The notes beneath the pieces are model-generated. The model did no database searches. It was not told the origin of the DNA and was given only the letters and a program-made list of their open reading frames with translations. Of a DNA stretch of 64,000 nt, positions 63,571-64,000 are shown piece after piece; position 1 is the stretch's first letter; each line of letters starts with the position of its first letter. Both the position numbers and the translations under genes were made by a program. The stretch is from Acidithiobacillus ferridurans (GTDB lineage: Bacteria > Pseudomonadota > Gammaproteobacteria > Acidithiobacillales > Acidithiobacillaceae), in assembly GCF_003966655.1 (NCBI RefSeq), contig NZ_AP018795.1, positions 1,144,001-1,208,000 of the forward strand. Direction: 5' to 3'.

Positions 63571-64000
63571 ATGACCATGCGCCTGTATAGCTGGAACGTG
63601 AACGGCTGGCGCGCCGCCTGCCGCAAGGGTTTGCGCGAATGGGTCGCGATGGCGCGGGCGGATGTGCTCTGCTTTCAGGAAATCAAGGCCGACCCGGACC
63701 GCCTGCCGGCGGCGGAAACCGCACTGGATAGTTACGATGCCCGCTGGGCAGTCGCTGAACGCCCGGGTTACAGCGGCGTCGCCACCTTCAGCAGAGCGCC
63801 CTGCCGGCCGCTGACAACGGGCCTGGGCATCCCGCGCTTCGACCGGGAGGGGCGCGTGGTTATCACTGACTGCGGTGATTTCGACCTGTATAACGTCTAC
63901 TTCCCCAACGGCAAGAAGGATACGGAACGCCTCGCCTTCAAGCTGGATTTCTATGCCGCCTTCCTGGAACTGATCAACGCACGGGTCGCCGCCGGTCGGG
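63571..64000 (+). CDS. Exonuclease III family protein (second copy, cut by window end)
   Basis: The first 143 residues of an ExoIII/AP endonuclease: MRLYSWNVNGWRAACRKGL, VLCFQEIKADPDRLP, and NVYFPNGKKDTERLAFKLDF. The end lies outside the window. It differs from xthA at 61 kb: it resembles the ExoA/ApeX-like branch (RAACRKG, FPNGK). ATG 63571; a second ATG at 63577 is equally in frame. Confidence 0.9.
   Translation, partial: MTMRLYSWNVNGWRAACRKGLREWVAMARADVLCFQEIKADPDRLPAAETALDSYDARWAVAERPGYSGVATFSRAPCRPLTTGLGIPRFDREGRVVITDCGDFDLYNVYFPNGKKDTERLAFKLDFYAAFLELINARVAAGR

Noticed and set aside
1-64000. Mobile elements, CRISPR arrays, tRNA genes, riboswitches
   Set aside because: I looked for transposase frames, regular repeat-spacer arrays, TTC-loop motifs and leader structures and saw none I could support.

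Overview
The window reads as one contiguous chromosomal segment of a Gram-negative, GC-rich proteobacterium. It carries lipid A and LPS core genes, type IV pilus genes, a gamma/beta-proteobacterial style division and cell wall (dcw) cluster, SspA/SspB and Fis. The content and gene order would fit an autotrophic acidophile such as Acidithiobacillus, but that is an inference from gene content and no database was consulted. I see no insertion sequences, phage genes, tRNAs or CRISPR arrays.

Layout. (a) 16-2182 (+): a PatB/MalY-type C-S lyase and an LpxL-like lipid A acyltransferase. (b) 2187-12952 (-): a long LPS/surface glycan run. In transcription order it holds an ArnC-like GT2, a NodB-type deacetylase, a GT4, an ArnT-like GT39, an O-antigen ligase, two GT2 enzymes, heptosyltransferase I, a Cys-phosphatase and WaaA. 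(c) 12953-19335: Nudix/ThiE, argJ, secA and lpxC (-) with dciA (+). This block normally follows ftsZ but here sits about 20 kb away from it and inverted. (d) 19628-23579: sspA, an acyl-CoA ligase and a CCA-adding enzyme with an HD domain, then a small unknown gene on the minus strand. (e) 23729-24072: RNase P RNA with a clear sigma70 promoter. (f) 24312-41845 (+): the dcw cluster, mraZ-rsmH-ftsL-ftsI-murE-murF-mraY-murD-ftsW-murG-murC-murB-ddl-ftsQ-ftsA-ftsZ, nearly all with overlapping stops and starts, preceded by a promoter and a triple 10-bp repeat that matches a MraZ operator. (g) 41966-43538: a diiron desaturase-like gene divergent from an HxlR regulator, with a perfect dyad between them. 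(h) 43706-47768 (+): aroQ-accB-accC-prmA-zinc ribbon protein-fis. (i) 47750-50157 (-): lytic transglycosylase, sspB, fbp. (j) 50188-59281 (-): zapD, coaE, pilD, pilR, pilS, pilB, aroE, anmK. (k) 59330-62277 (-): slyD, hemH, xthA and a GST-like protein. (l) 62369-64000 (+): rlmJ, a small unknown gene, and a second exonuclease III gene cut by the window end.

The most striking direct observation is that four otherwise well-conserved genes (ftsQ, zapD, pilR, xthA) are each broken by what looks like exactly one missing base in a run of G or C. Restoring one base rebuilds a full-length protein and, for pilR, also the usual ATGA junction with its neighbour. At least ftsQ is expected to be essential, so base-calling error in homopolymers is the first explanation, with recoding second. 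Other points of biological interest are the translationally coupled ArnC/deacetylase/GT4 set with a GT39 enzyme, a CX5R phosphatase inside the LPS core operon, the MraZ operator, and the HxlR/diiron pair.
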